This document shows positions 1 to 11,612 of a stretch of 64,000 bases of DNA, piece by piece (the stretch's first letter is position 1; each line of letters begins with the position of its first letter). The stretch spans positions 1 through 64,000 of the forward strand of contig MU858087.1 in the NCBI GenBank assembly GCA_033297075.1, read 5' to 3'. Origin of the DNA: Rhypophila decipiens (lineage: Eukaryota > Ascomycota > Sordariomycetes > Sordariales > Naviculisporaceae). A program made the position numbers and the translations under genes. The notes under the pieces were generated by a model. The model worked only from the letters and a program-made list of their open reading frames with translations, ran no database searches and was not told the DNA's origin.

Positions 1-115
1 GCGGTCCGACTGCGGGGCCACTGCGGGGCGAGAGTTCCCGAGTGGCTTGGTCTGTGGCTGGGTCGGTGGCTTGGCCACGGCCACGCCTCACAGTGGTGTG
101 GTATGTCACGATCGT

Positions 116-530
116 TACACTCTTTTACTTATAGTAGACTCTTTTACTTATAGTAAGTTTTTACTTTAGTAATAAGCCTTTTTAATTAATTAATAATATT
201 CTCTTTATAAGGGGGTTTTTCTCTTTAGAGACTTTTTAAAAATACTTATAGTAAGCTTTTATTTATCGTAGGCTTTATTTTCTCCCTTTTTTTATAAAGT
301 AAGGACTATATATAAGTAGTTAATATTCTAACTCTAAACATTTATTACTATCTATTTATTAATAGCTAATTTGTATTTTATATTAGTTAAGTATCTTTAG
401 CTACTTTTTTAATCTAAGAAACTCTATTAAATCGTCCTATAAATAGAAATACTTTACTTATATAATAATAATGAATTTTAAGTATATATTGTTCGTAAAG
501 TATTGCTTATAACATTAACCAAACACCTTA
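116..530. repeat. AT-rich, CpA-depleted block (RIP-like relic)
   Basis: Composition changes abruptly from the GC-rich first 115 bases to a tract dominated by TA, TT and AA steps, and back to ordinary sequence near 530. Counting by eye between 121 and 510 I find one CA and four TG dinucleotides but dozens of TA. That is the pattern expected when repeat-induced point mutation turns CpA into TpA in duplicated DNA of Pezizomycotina. No reading frame longer than a few dozen codons survives, so the parent element cannot be named. It is probably a decayed transposon fragment; a naturally AT-rich spacer is the alternative. Confidence 0.6.
119..156. repeat. Tandem duplication, 19-bp unit x2
   Basis: The unit ACTCTTTTACTTATAGTAG at 119-137 is followed directly by a second copy at 138-156 that differs only in its last base. 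A related piece, TACTTATAGTAAG, recurs near 243-255. It lies at the left boundary of the AT-rich block and may be part of the decayed repeat. Confidence 0.75.
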
Positions 531-1009
531 TAGGATTTCCCGCCTGGGGAGGATCGAATCCAGATAAGACAGTGCGCGCCCGAAATATGACGATAGTACG
601 GCATTCGTGCTGGGTCCGGACAGCATGGCTCACAGACAACGCGATGGTCATTTTTTATTACGTTGATATGTCGTGGGTTCGGTCTTTTCAGGCACATATG
701 GGGATATATGGATCATCAATGGTGATGGTTGTACTGCTTGCGAAACATGTCGTTTGTTGGTATTATTTTAATTCTCAAACCATGAAGCGCCCCTGATTCA
801 CGAGGGTTGGCTGTCTTGATTTCTTGTTCATTTTCATCCCATCTTTTGAAGGTTGATAAAAGTCGAAAAGAGCACCCCACCTCGGCCAGATTCTCTACTC
901 CTAGATCGAGTAGGTACCCAAGAGACGTTTGGTTTGCTGCTACTCTACCATTCTACCAATCCGCGACCGCACCGCTGATTGAACCATTACTTGACCACAC
1001 AAAGCCGCT
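531..1009. other. Promoter/leader region of the lactonase gene
   Basis: Normal-composition sequence between the AT-rich block and the ATG at 1010. I see no conserved coding sequence. It presumably holds the promoter and 5' untranslated region of the lactonase gene, but I cannot point to a convincing TATA element. Confidence 0.35.
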
Positions 1010-2470
1010 ATGCGCTACCGGGTTTCGCACGCCGTGGGCGCTCTCGCTCTGCCGAGCTTGTCCTCGGCTACGCTACTTTATGTGACATCCTACACCGGCA
1101 CAGACCCCAGCGCCGTCCCTGGCGCCCTCACCACACTGAACTTGACCATCTCGGGCTATAGCGCAGGAAGCCTGCAGTCCATTGCAACCTCTACCGAATG
1201 CGGGGCTTACCCGTCATGGCTGACCCTCGTTGGCTCTAACCTCTACTGCTTGGACGAGGCTTGGAACGCCCCCGCGAACGGCAGTCTGGTCTCATTCCAG
1301 ATCACGGACGGAAAGCTGTCGCTCCTCGACAAGGTCACCACCATTGGAGGTCCGGTGAGCTCTGTCGTGTATGGCGCCGATGGACATGGCTTGGCTGTTG
1401 CCGATTAGTGAGTGCCATCTGTCTTCCATGCCATGAGTCTATCGTCCCAAAAGCAAATCTAGCTGGAGGCGGGAAGTCGGAGAAATGGGAAAGAAGAGAA
1501 CAATGTCAGTTTCCCGAGTGCATGTTTCTGACCTGAACATTCCCCTCCAGTGGCGCGTCCGGTTTCAACACCTTCAACATCGCCAACCCGACCCACATTG
1601 TTCCAATCCAAGCCTCTGTCTGGGATCTTCCTCAAGATCAAAAGGACCGCAATTCTGCGCGTCAGAAAAGTCCCCATCCCCATCAGGCCATTCTTGACCC
1701 GACTGGCCAGTTCGTCCTCGTTCCCGATCTGGGTTTCGACCGCGTCCATGTCTTCGCGGTCGACAGGAACAACCTGAAGTACACGGAACAGTATCCTCTC
1801 CTCATAAATCCTGGCAGTGGTCCTCGCCATGGTGTCTTTGTCGTGGCCGGCACGAAGATCCTGTTCTACGTCATCGCCGAACTTTCGAACCAGATCCTCG
1901 GATACGATGTCTTGTACATGGCCGACGGCACTCTTGGATTCGAGCAAGTCTGGACCAGCAGCACCCACGGCCTGAACGGCACAGTCCCAGCTGGTGCCAC
2001 GGGAGGTGAAATTGCGGTCTCGGTAAGTACCAAGTAGTAATACAAGACTCTGTGATCTGCATCTTGCTATCAGGTCTCTTTATTCTTGAGTAAATGTTTT
2101 CTCGTGCCTTGGGCTAACCGTATCCAACCAGCCCGACAACAAGTTCCTGATTGTCTCCTCCCGCAACGAGTCCTCTCTCAGTATCAACAACTGGGACACG
2201 ACCAACAGCGCCAAACTGCCGTCTGACCCTCTCATCACCTTCAAGATTGACTTCGAGACGGGCGCCCTGGGCCCGGTCCAGACGTTCGCCGCCGGTGGTC
2301 TAATCCCCCGCCACTTCTCCATCAACAAGGACGGCACCTTGGTCGCCTCGGCCGCTCAGCAGGACGGCCGCGTCGCCATCATAAGCCGCGACCCCGCGAG
2401 CGGCGTGCTCAAGGAGTATGTTGCCAACATTGCCATCGCGAATGTCAACTTTGCCATCTTTGCCGAGTAA
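1010..2470 (+). CDS. Lactonase-family beta-propeller protein (6-phosphogluconolactonase / muconate cyclase-like)
   Basis: Exons 1010-1407, 1551-2022 and 2132-2470 join in phase to give 402 residues. Both introns have canonical ends (GTGAGT..CAG and GTAAGT..CAG). Hallmarks of the fungal lactonase (seven-bladed propeller) family are visible: PHPHQAILDPTG at about residues 174-185, then VLVPDLGFDRV, and a GSGPRHG segment near residue 225. The first 20 residues are weakly hydrophobic and end in SLSSA, which looks like a signal peptide, so the protein may be secreted. Members of this family include 6-phosphogluconolactonases and carboxy-cis,cis-muconate cyclases; the sequence alone does not say which substrate is used. 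It stands alone, with no catabolic partner genes nearby. Confidence 0.88.
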
Positions 2471-5400
2471 ATGCCTAGCAATTCCAGACAGCTTAGCGAG
2501 ATGGCAGGATGACATCGCTGAGTACAGCTAGGACCTTCGGGTAGGCTTGTACACTACTAGTAGCACATCAAAATCTGGGAGTGATGTCTTGGTACAGATA
2601 TCGGTACCATATTCATGGGTTTTTTCTCCAAAATGACAAGACCATAGTTATGATGAGACATGCGCTGGAGTGACGCGTCGATTTCTCAAATGTTATTCAC
2701 AGTGTTTCCGATGCAGTGCTTTTTCCCGTGCAACTTGTGTCCTTTGATTCAGACATGGTCATTCCGTGATCCTTATCTCTGCAAGCGAAATCAACTCGTA
2801 TAGAGTCTGGTCAATCTTCAATAGCAATAGGTAAATATCCAGGGCTTTAATAGCCAGGTACTTGATCTCTGATACTCTACAAGCGTTTCGACGCGAACCA
2901 TGGATTTTACCTGGACTGCAAGAAAACAAGCTTTTGAATGACTGGAGTATGGAGGTAGAGACATGGACGATGGAGTCTGGTCAGATCACTCGAAACAAAC
3001 CAACTTACGGATACAGAGCTAGGTACTGTACGTACTAACCTTGCCAATCAACTAACTACCTATCCAAAGCCATTGACATCTGGCACGTTGTCTTTACATG
3101 TAACCCACGGACGGAATATTCTCGGTTCTTCGAACATGAATCAAACTTGTAAAAGCAGTTTCATCCGTCCGTCTCCATGACCGCCAAGTCTCAAGTCCAG
3201 ATAATAGTAGATATGTAAAGCATGTGAGATCTATGGTAGACACATACTTATCTGGAGAAGACGCACGGCTAGGCAAGACCATCGAAGAATAAGCAGAAAA
3301 AAAAAGGAATCGAAAAGGTCCATCCAGCCAGTCTATGCCCGTTACAGTCTGTCACTCACCGTCACTGCCGGTTGATACGACCAGACACTCAGGTAATATG
3401 CGAGATTGAAAATCTGGAGAGAGGGAGTGTAGCAATCAATCATCACGCTGGAGGGAACAACCGTGAATCTATCAAGTCTGGTTCGCCAAAACATGCATCG
3501 ACTGACTGACTGACTGGCCTTGAGCAAGTCTGATCTGAGCAGGCAGACAGATCACCAGATGAGTGACGAGAAACAGGTTACATAACGGTTCACGGTGTAC
3601 CTACCTACTTACATTTTCTAACGAGGAGGAGAGTTGTGTTTGGTTGAGGTGTTATTCTGGACAAGCAGGGTCAGCTACAATGGTCCGGACAACTTGACGA
3701 TGATGTTGTTCAAGAAGAAGAATGAGGCGGTAGCGGTTTGGGACTGAGTCCGGAGTAAGTAGAGGACGAAGCCAGGACAACCGGTCGGGGGTACTTGGCA
3801 GGGACACTCGATCGAGTGCGGGGGAGAAGAAGAGGGATGGGATCGAGGACCATGGCGGTCTCGGCCGGGCGCGGGCGCGGGCGCGGGACTTGGATATTAG
3901 TCTGCGGTAGTATCAGACCAACGCACAGGACTAGTGTCTGTCCGTATATTTCACAGTCAGAATATCTCCAGTGATTCTAAACGACAACAACAACATTCTT
4001 CAGGAGCAGCGAAAGTATCCAAGTCCGTTCGTGGTCATGAGTCCCTATCCAAGTTGGCCCACAGCAGACTGGAAGGACCCGGGGTCCTGTCCTGGCCTGT
4101 GCCGGGCTGCCGGTCGGTCGGTCACCAAGATTGTCAAAACGGGTCGCTGCCGCTCGCAAAGAGAGAGACATCTCTAACAACAAACACATGTCAGCCGGCA
4201 ACAAAAGCGACCGGGGTCTCTTTCTGTCGTGAACTTGTTGTGGGCCACGAGAGATTCTCTCAGGAGGTGGGTGTGGGCACTGTGGACAACAAGAAACTCT
4301 CAAGAGGTCCCATCCGTGGCATACCAACCAACCAGATATTGGATTTGTCTGGGTCCAAGACGGAACGCGCACAACAACCGTGATGATTTTGCCTGGTGAG
4401 GGGTAAAGCCGAAGAAACAAAAGAAATGCTCCATCTGCAAGATTAGTACCGGCAAAGCCCACTACACTACACTGAACTGGTAGTAGTGTCGCCAAGCGAG
4501 CAGAAGCGTCGTTGCTGTCAACGATGGAGGACCGAGGACTTTTAGCGAATCCGATACTATCGCAGAGGGATATCTGATATATTCAGGGGAAAATATGTGC
4601 GATCAGGGTTGCCAGCGTGACAACTTCTCCGTGTGTGGTACCAGTTTGTGAGTGACATTGACAAGGGGGTAGGGTTCTCTGAACCGATTCGGAGCCTCCT
4701 TTTCTCCAAAAAAGACAAAACCAGCTCCGAGACTTTCAGGGCCGTTGTGTGATGCTGCAAGTGGTACACAACCATACCCGACATCCGACCACATCACGGT
4801 CTGAACTTGTGTGAACATTCTCTCTGCCCCTGCTTCGGGAAGGGGCGGGCTAAGGCCACGGTAGTGGTTATAAGCCTCCCCCGCAAAAGGATCCTTCATC
4901 CGTGGAGAAAACGCGGGGGAGGTTTGATTGGGGTGTTGATCTCGGACATCTCACACGGATTTCTGGTCGAGACACTGTTGTGTGGTTGGAGTATGGAGTA
5001 TGTACATGGTTGCTACCATTCTGAGACGTAGGTACATACGTCTCCGTAATCTTCAAAAGTCATCGTGAAAGCGGTGACCACCAGAAAAGCGTAGCCTGTG
5101 AGCACAAGAGAAGCCCACTGGTTTTGTTGGGACTTGGGGATTGTAAATCTGGTACCAAAGCCTCGTGTCCAGACTAGCCGCCCAAGAACCACTCGGTCTA
5201 GGATTGACAACGCGTAGGTCGGCGTCGAGGCTCTTCACCCGAGGGCGCAGAGACGGTTTCCTACCGTCCAGAATACCTGGGCAGGTGGAGAGCCGAGCGC
5301 GTGGCAATCCTCGCCTAATTCTAGCGGCCGTGAAGAAAGGTACTGTACCTATCCGTAAATGATCAAGCATTTGCAGCTGCTTTGATTTATAAGGGTCCAA

Positions 5401-8400
5401 GTCCACGTTGTTATTGTTCAGGTTCAGGTTTTATTTGACCCCCAGTGGTGTGGAGGGCAAAAGTGTGCCGGTTAATTTATCGAGGGGGTGGGCTCCAGAA
5501 CCTCATGACCTCGTCAACTTTGGGTAAGGGAGGTCGATGGCGATCCTAGGTCATGTGAGGAAGCAGCTGATGAGGAGAGGAGGCGATGGTGTTGTTCTTG
5601 GTTCGCCAGTTGCCAGAGGATTGGGTGACTGGTTTTGATGACCGTCTCCGTAAGCCTGAATGGTTGGCTAGACGAGAAGTGAGGTCGAGTTTGGCGATTG
5701 AGCTGGCTCTCGGTAAAGCCCGCCATCAATCTTAAATGCACCAATACGGAGTAACGCCTTTAGTACTTGCATATGCATAAAAAGAGGCTTGATGCAGTCA
5801 TATGGCGGGGCATTGGCCACAAACGAAGGACGATGGTAATCGGACCGTTTTGGCGATGCCCAGCTGGGTGGGAGATGTCAGCCATGGACGGCGCTAATTA
5901 GCTCGGCTGCAACTCTCCACGGCGCGCCAATGTTGCACGTGCACCGGAAGGGATGTGTGGAGTGTGGACTGCCACTGCAGGTGGAATTTTTTTCCTTTCT
6001 CACGATGTTCCTATACGGATACGTAGTGTAAGAGCCGTATCCTGCACCTCACTGGCACGCAAAGGGACTTGACCCGGACTTTGTAAACAATAACGGATAT
6101 TACTCCTGTAGGTCCTCTGCTCACCTCCTCTCAGCTCCCAAATACCGTTGCAATAGGGATTGAGATATGCTTGGGTGAGTCTGTGGATGGGAACTGTTGT
6201 GAATGCAGTCCTTTCCTCGGGTATCTGTATCCTGACGCCTCCCGGTCTTGTATGGGCCAATCAACGCACGGATTATCTTGTTCACCTCGCTCACCTTTCT
6301 CCTCATCTGTAAACTCGGCACCTCAAAGCCCGATAGGACGGAGAAGTGGATCCTGGTCCCTCAAATCTAGTTCCTTCTTGGGAGAAGTTGCGAAGTGCCT
6401 GTGCCACACCTGCAGATGACCTGAACGAGAGGGAAACACACCGGTTTTGCTGAATATTATCATGCATTCTGATGCTTGATTCTTATACCAAGTTGTACTC
6501 TGGCCACACTTGTTCAAAGCAGCACACCGGTAACTTCCATTCCTTTACTAAGAATTCTCGCCGCCGCTCGATAGACGAATTATAGCACCCATGGTGGTAA
6601 CCGGTACAGCGAATGAGCCTTGTTCCCTTCCACACCTACATAGGCCCCACAGCCATGTATATTATTGCAACGAGAACGTCGAACTTGGACCAGACCACTA
6701 TCAGATAGTTCTCGCTTACCGAAAATAGGACTTGGCCAGAAAAGTTTGCCTCTCCCATCCCAAGACAGACGTTGATGATGATGCCTTCCCGCGAGATTAT
6801 ATAAATCTCCTCGAACGGGAAGGTACAAGAATATCTTGGTAAACCCCATCATTTAATGCCGTGACCTGCTGAGAAGGACCCAAGACCACGTGGACGTTCA
6901 GACGTGATCATCCATCTGCTCGCTGGAGTATGGAGGATTCCCCGTATCCGCGATTATTACGGAGTATGTCGTTGAGAGCAAGGAACAACATCCAACACAG
7001 GCCTCTCGGTCTCGGTCTGGACTCTGGACTAGGAAAAGGGCGGGGAAGTTACTACTGCAGTTAGAAGACAACCGTTAAGCAAATGTGGGGTTGGATTGTA
7101 ACAGCGCCTTTCCCCCTTTGCTTCTCGAATGCTCTTAGGGGGGCTTCTATGGGAGGGCCCGAGCCTTGCTAAGACATCTTGATCAAGAACTAACCATGAA
7201 CCAGAGATCCGACGAGATTACCAGGAGCTACGCTGCCAGTTCATGACTTTATGCTAAATCGAATGAGTTGCTCAGGGATGGCCAAAGCCTTACGGCTCGT
7301 GGTTTCGGATGCCCCAAATGGCAAAGACACACACACACAGAGATGAGAAGGTGGTGTGCAACTGGGGGTTACTCGTGAGCTTCGGTACAGCATGCACACG
7401 AGGGTGCTACTTTGCTGCAGAGACCGACAAGATTGCCATGTATGCGAAAACATCGTGGAGTGCCGGAATCATCATGTCAGGCCAACTTTGTAGACAAGAT
7501 GATGCTCTGCGGATCACAGAGCCACCAAATCCGTGATCCGAGAACTCCATCAGCGGGTGTCGATCTGGTTTCAAAGCTGAAAGATTCTGGCAAGTTGGGA
7601 CGACCGAGATCCACCCGACAATTGCCAAGTTCATTCTTTTGTCGCACTCTGGTCTCTGCCTTCCATATCCGATCAGATTGCAGGATTTTAATAACTGCGA
7701 GGCAAGTTCAGCATCACCTTCGAGATTAAAACATGACTGTTGCTCATGACAGAGAGATGGTGAGACTTGATATCCACCCTTCAGCTTGCAGGCATCGTGT
7801 ATGGACTGTACAGACAGTACCGGTATCGTATTACGGTGCCAGCTCAGAAGAGTACGGTAGAGATTGCTGTCTGTCGATGTTTTCGGCTTCGTCGTCGTCA
7901 GGTCTTGGTCAAGGTCCGTTCCCCCGCATAGAAATTCACATCTTGATATTTCTATGATTTCAACACGTATTATTGCTAGGCTTCATTTTTTGCGTCGTCC
8001 ATGAACAGGAATAGCGCATGCGTGAACCACACCCATTTGTGTCCTTTCTTTGGCATGGCTGGCATCCATGATGGCTGCTGCATGATCCCATACAGATTTT
8101 CCGAACGTGGCCTTGAAGAGGTCGGAGCTCCTCACGAATCCATCATGACAACGATACCGCGTGCCCGTACAGTACGATACCTGAATCCCATCACTGCACC
8201 GAATTCACGGGACCGGGAGACCAGAATATTTTCTCTCCAAATGAGAGGACAAGCCATATCCACACATCTGCCTTTCATTCTGAGAAGCACACATGCCTTC
8301 TCCTATCCGATGCCAGAACTCAAAAGACGCTCCGTAGTCAGGGACTCAGGTACGGATGCTCCATAATGAGTATCAAGTACCCTTCCGGAGATACCCTCAC

Positions 8401-9289
8401 AGCCGGTCATGGAAAGCATCGTTATGCGGAGCCACCCCCGGCCCCTTCCTTCCCTTGCAAGTTGTCGGGGTTGTCCACATTTCTCCACCTGAGTTCTCCA
8501 CCACCCCGTTAAACAGATGGGGTGCCCGTTTGACCACCCCTGCATCCCCATCCCCATTTCCAGATCCTTATGTTGAATGATGGATGATGACCATGCCTCT
8601 CTCCAAATTATCTTTGTAATTACAGACAGAGACTGGCACAACCTGGAAGATTTTTGACACGCAGCCGGTGTTGGAAGCATACAAATCAAAGCAGAACGGC
8701 ACAGAAACAGGTTGGACAGCTGTGGACAAGGACCAGCACCGAGTTGGCTTTTGTCTCTTTCCCCCCAAGATCCCTTCATATCTTTTTCTCACAGTCCCAT
8801 CACATCTCATCTCGTTCGAGTTCCGCGCTCTACCGGTATCCCACTTTTTGCTTCGGTTAAGCTGTCCACCAAGTCGCTACGGGGTCGACCTGGGGCAAAC
8901 TGGAGAGAGATGGATCCAGATATTTTTTTCGGGTAGGTGGCTCCGGGGCTTGCGAAGCGCCAACAACGGTGTCCAGTCTGGCAGAGAGGTGTACTTTACC
9001 GGGGGAGGAGGCTTACGACATGTTCATGTCATGTACGGACAAGCAGTACCGTCGTACGGTACCTGTACATTGCTAAAGCTAGTCGCCATGTTAGCGAGCC
9101 TCCCCCGGTCCCCGTTACCCGTCTGATGAGATATGAATGCTTCCCTTCCCTTCCCACGGCCCCGGATAGTCTTTCCTTCCCTCCCTTTCAGATCTCAGTT
9201 CTTTTGCCCTGCCGCCCACGGCTTCCCCGATATTGTGTGGCCCGACGCCGACTTGACTGTTGCTCTTTGGCAACTCAACTTCTGCTCAT
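2471..9289. other. 6.8-kb tract without a recognisable gene
   Basis: Only short overlapping frames of low quality occur on either strand; none has family motifs, and none could be extended through plausible splice sites into a convincing protein. Composition is ordinary and unlike the RIP-like block. The left end should hold the 3' untranslated region of the lactonase gene. The right end (about 8.6-9.29 kb) is pyrimidine-rich and probably holds the promoter and leader of the transcription factor. Visible sequence features are a GGGCGC run at 3867-3887 and three GTACWGTAC palindromes (3023, 5340, 8167). Confidence 0.5.
3867..3887. repeat. GC hexamer repeat (GGGCGC)n
   Basis: Three tandem GGGCGC units followed by GGG lie in the gene-free tract. 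It is a simple sequence repeat with no evident function. Confidence 0.8.
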
Positions 9290-9309
9290 ATGCTGAGATT
9301 CGCCAATGA
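9133..9309 (+). promoter_or_regulatory. Candidate overlapping upstream ORF of the Zn2Cys6 factor
   Basis: An ATG at 9133 opens a 58-codon frame that is +1 relative to the transcription factor. It runs past that gene's ATG at 9290 and stops at TGA 9307-9309, overlapping the main frame by 20 bases. If the transcript starts upstream of 9133, ribosomes using this ATG would bypass the main start. The peptide has no recognisable motif. Whether this ATG is in the mature mRNA is unknown. Confidence 0.35.
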
Positions 9310-11612
9310 TATTAGTTCCCCCCCGACCGACAACAAACCTCTCAGATACCTCATGCCGTCGTCGAACGGCGACTCGCCCCATTCGGGGGCGGGCACTATG
9401 ACGGCAACGGTTGGAGCCAACGCCAATGCTGTAAGGCAATACCCTATGCCGACTCGAGAGAATTTCTCAATCGAGATACCCTCACCCTTGCCCCAACTTG
9501 TCACTTCCTCCAACGGCTTCAGCTCGTTGAAATCGCCCACCAATCTCAAGTCGGCCCGGACCCCGAGCTTCAGCCGGGAGGGCATCCTTGGGTCGGCCCA
9601 GAAGGCTCGAAATCTCTCGCAGTCGTCCGAGAACCGCCCAGATACCGTTTCTAATGGCATCCAGAAAGCCTCGAGCGACGAGGGAGTCAACCCACTGAAG
9701 AGAAGAAACACAGACGCCGGCGTCGACTACCCCCGGAGGAGGGCGACTATTGCGGTAGGTCACTTCAGTCTGTCTGCTGAAGCGGCTGGGATGGAACGAA
9801 GCCTAACTCATAATCTACAGTGCGAGGTCTGTCGGTCGAGAAAGTCACGATGTGATGGCACGAAACCGAAGTGCAAGCTCTGCACGGAACTGGGCGCCGA
9901 ATGCATCTATCGAGAGCCGGGTATCAAGCTTGACGCTGGGGACAAACTGATCTTGGAGCGCCTCGGTCGGATCGAAAGCCTGCTCCAGATGAACATGGTC
10001 AGCCATGGTAACGGCATACAAATATCGCACAATTCCCCTAATATGAGCAATGGCACGGCTTTGAGCGGCGATAACTTGATGGGGCAGAACACCGAGAATT
10101 TCGTTTCGATCATACCGAGTGGCGGACTGGGCACGTGGTCGGCAACAGCGACGAACATCTCGACGATGCCCAAGATTCACACGAATGCAGCTCTTCACTT
10201 ACTCCAGTGGCCAATGATCCGAGACCTGGTCTCCAGACCGTACGATCCCCAGATTTTACTTCAGCTCGAGATGGCCCGGGAACCGCTCCACTCGCTCACC
10301 AAGACGCCCTGTGTCGACCTCTCAAATACAAATGCATATATCGAGGCTTACTTTGAGCGCGTCAACGTCTGGTATGCCTGTGTCAATCCCTACACTTGGC
10401 GCAGTCATTATCGGATCGCACTTTCGAACGGCTTCAGGGAAGGCCCAGAGAGTTGCATCGTTCTCCTTGTGCTTTCTCTCGGCCAAGCGAGTTTACGGGG
10501 CAGCATATCACGAATTGTCCCGCACGAGGATCCGCCTGGGCTGCAGTACTTTACTGCTGCTTGGGCGTTGCTCCCTGGAATGATGACATCGAACAGTGTC
10601 CTGGCCGCGCAGTGTCATCTCCTCGCCGCGGCTTATCTTTTCTACCTTGTCCGGCCGCTCGAAGCCTGGAACTTGCTGTGCACGACAAGCACAAAATTGC
10701 AGCTGCTTCTGATGTCGCCGAACCGAGTGCCTGCAGATCAGAGAGAATTGAGCGAGAGAATCTATTGGAACGCCCTTCTGTTCGAGAGCGATCTGCTTGC
10801 CGAACTCGATTTGCCCCATTCGGGCGTGGTTGCTTTTGAGGAAAATGTCGGGCTTCCCGGCGGGTTTGAGGGCGACGAAAACGAAGCCGTGGGCCGGGAT
10901 GAACTTTGGTACTTCTTGGCGGAAATTGCCCTGCGGCGGCTGCTGAACCGCGTGAGCCAGCTCATCTACTCCAAGGACTCGATGGCCTCGACAACCAGCT
11001 TGGAGCCAGTCGTGGCCGAGCTCGACTTCCAGTTGACCCAGTGGTATGAGAGCCTGCCGCTGCCATTGCAGTTCCCCTTCACTCGAGCGATTCTTCCGGA
11101 TCCTGTGCAGACCGTGCTGCGACTGCGGTTCTACGCCTGCCGAACCATCATTTACCGACCATATATTCTCGCCGTCTTGGACAACGAACAGGCGGTACTG
11201 GATCCTTCAGTTCGCGCGGCATGCCACAAATGCCTTGAAGCCTCAATCCGGCAATTGGAGCATATTAATGCACAGTAAGCTAACACGTCCCGCCACCCCA
11301 TTGGCTCACTTCTCACTTGTCCGTCATCAAAAACTAACTATTGGCCGCAGTCACGCCGGGCATATGCCCTACCTTTGGCAGGGCGCCCTGTCCATCGTCT
11401 CACAGACTTTACTGGTGATGGGTGCTACCATGTCGCCCTCGTTATCAAGCATCCTGATGAGCATAGTTCCGCGACCCGAGGTTATTGACCAGATCATCAA
11501 CGATGTTGTGGTCGAGATCGAGCGTTATTCAGTCCTTTCGCCCAGCCTGAGCCTCTCGGCTGAGATCATCAAAGAAGCCGAAGTCAGGCGACGCACCTTT
11601 TTGAGCGGTTGA
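9290..11612 (+). CDS. Zn(II)2Cys6 fungal transcription factor
   Basis: Exons 9290-9754, 9821-11274 and 11351-11612 give 726 residues. The DNA-binding zinc cluster starts at the first codon of exon 2: Cys156, 159, 166, 173, 176 and 183 (C-X2-C-X6-C-X6-C-X2-C-X6-C), followed by a short linker and a heptad-like segment (about 195-208, LILERLGRIESLLQ) that could mediate dimerisation. Residues from about 280 to the end match the fungal-specific 'middle homology' regulatory domain in style: helical, with an FERVN..Y..NPYTW segment. The N-terminal 150 residues are Ser/Pro-rich and probably disordered. I chose the ATG at 9290 because the frame upstream has only non-ATG codons. The 66-bp first intron is a multiple of three with no stop. 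Target genes cannot be inferred; no pathway genes are adjacent. Confidence 0.9.

Noticed and set aside
530..590. Sequence GGATCGAATCC suggestive of a tRNA T-arm
   Set aside because: I could not fold an acceptor stem, D-arm or anticodon arm around it, so it is not a supportable tRNA.
3977..4495. 172-codon minus-strand ORF in the left gene-free tract
   Set aside because: Composition is Pro/Cys-rich and irregular, no domain is recognisable, and competing frames overlap it; it reads like chance.
8303..8779. 158-codon minus-strand ORF upstream of the transcription factor
   Set aside because: No motif is present, and it overlaps several equally long frames on the other strand; the region is more likely the transcription factor promoter/leader.
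9260..9289. Ten extra N-terminal codons for the Zn2Cys6 factor
   Set aside because: They open with TTG, not ATG; the first ATG in the frame is at 9290.
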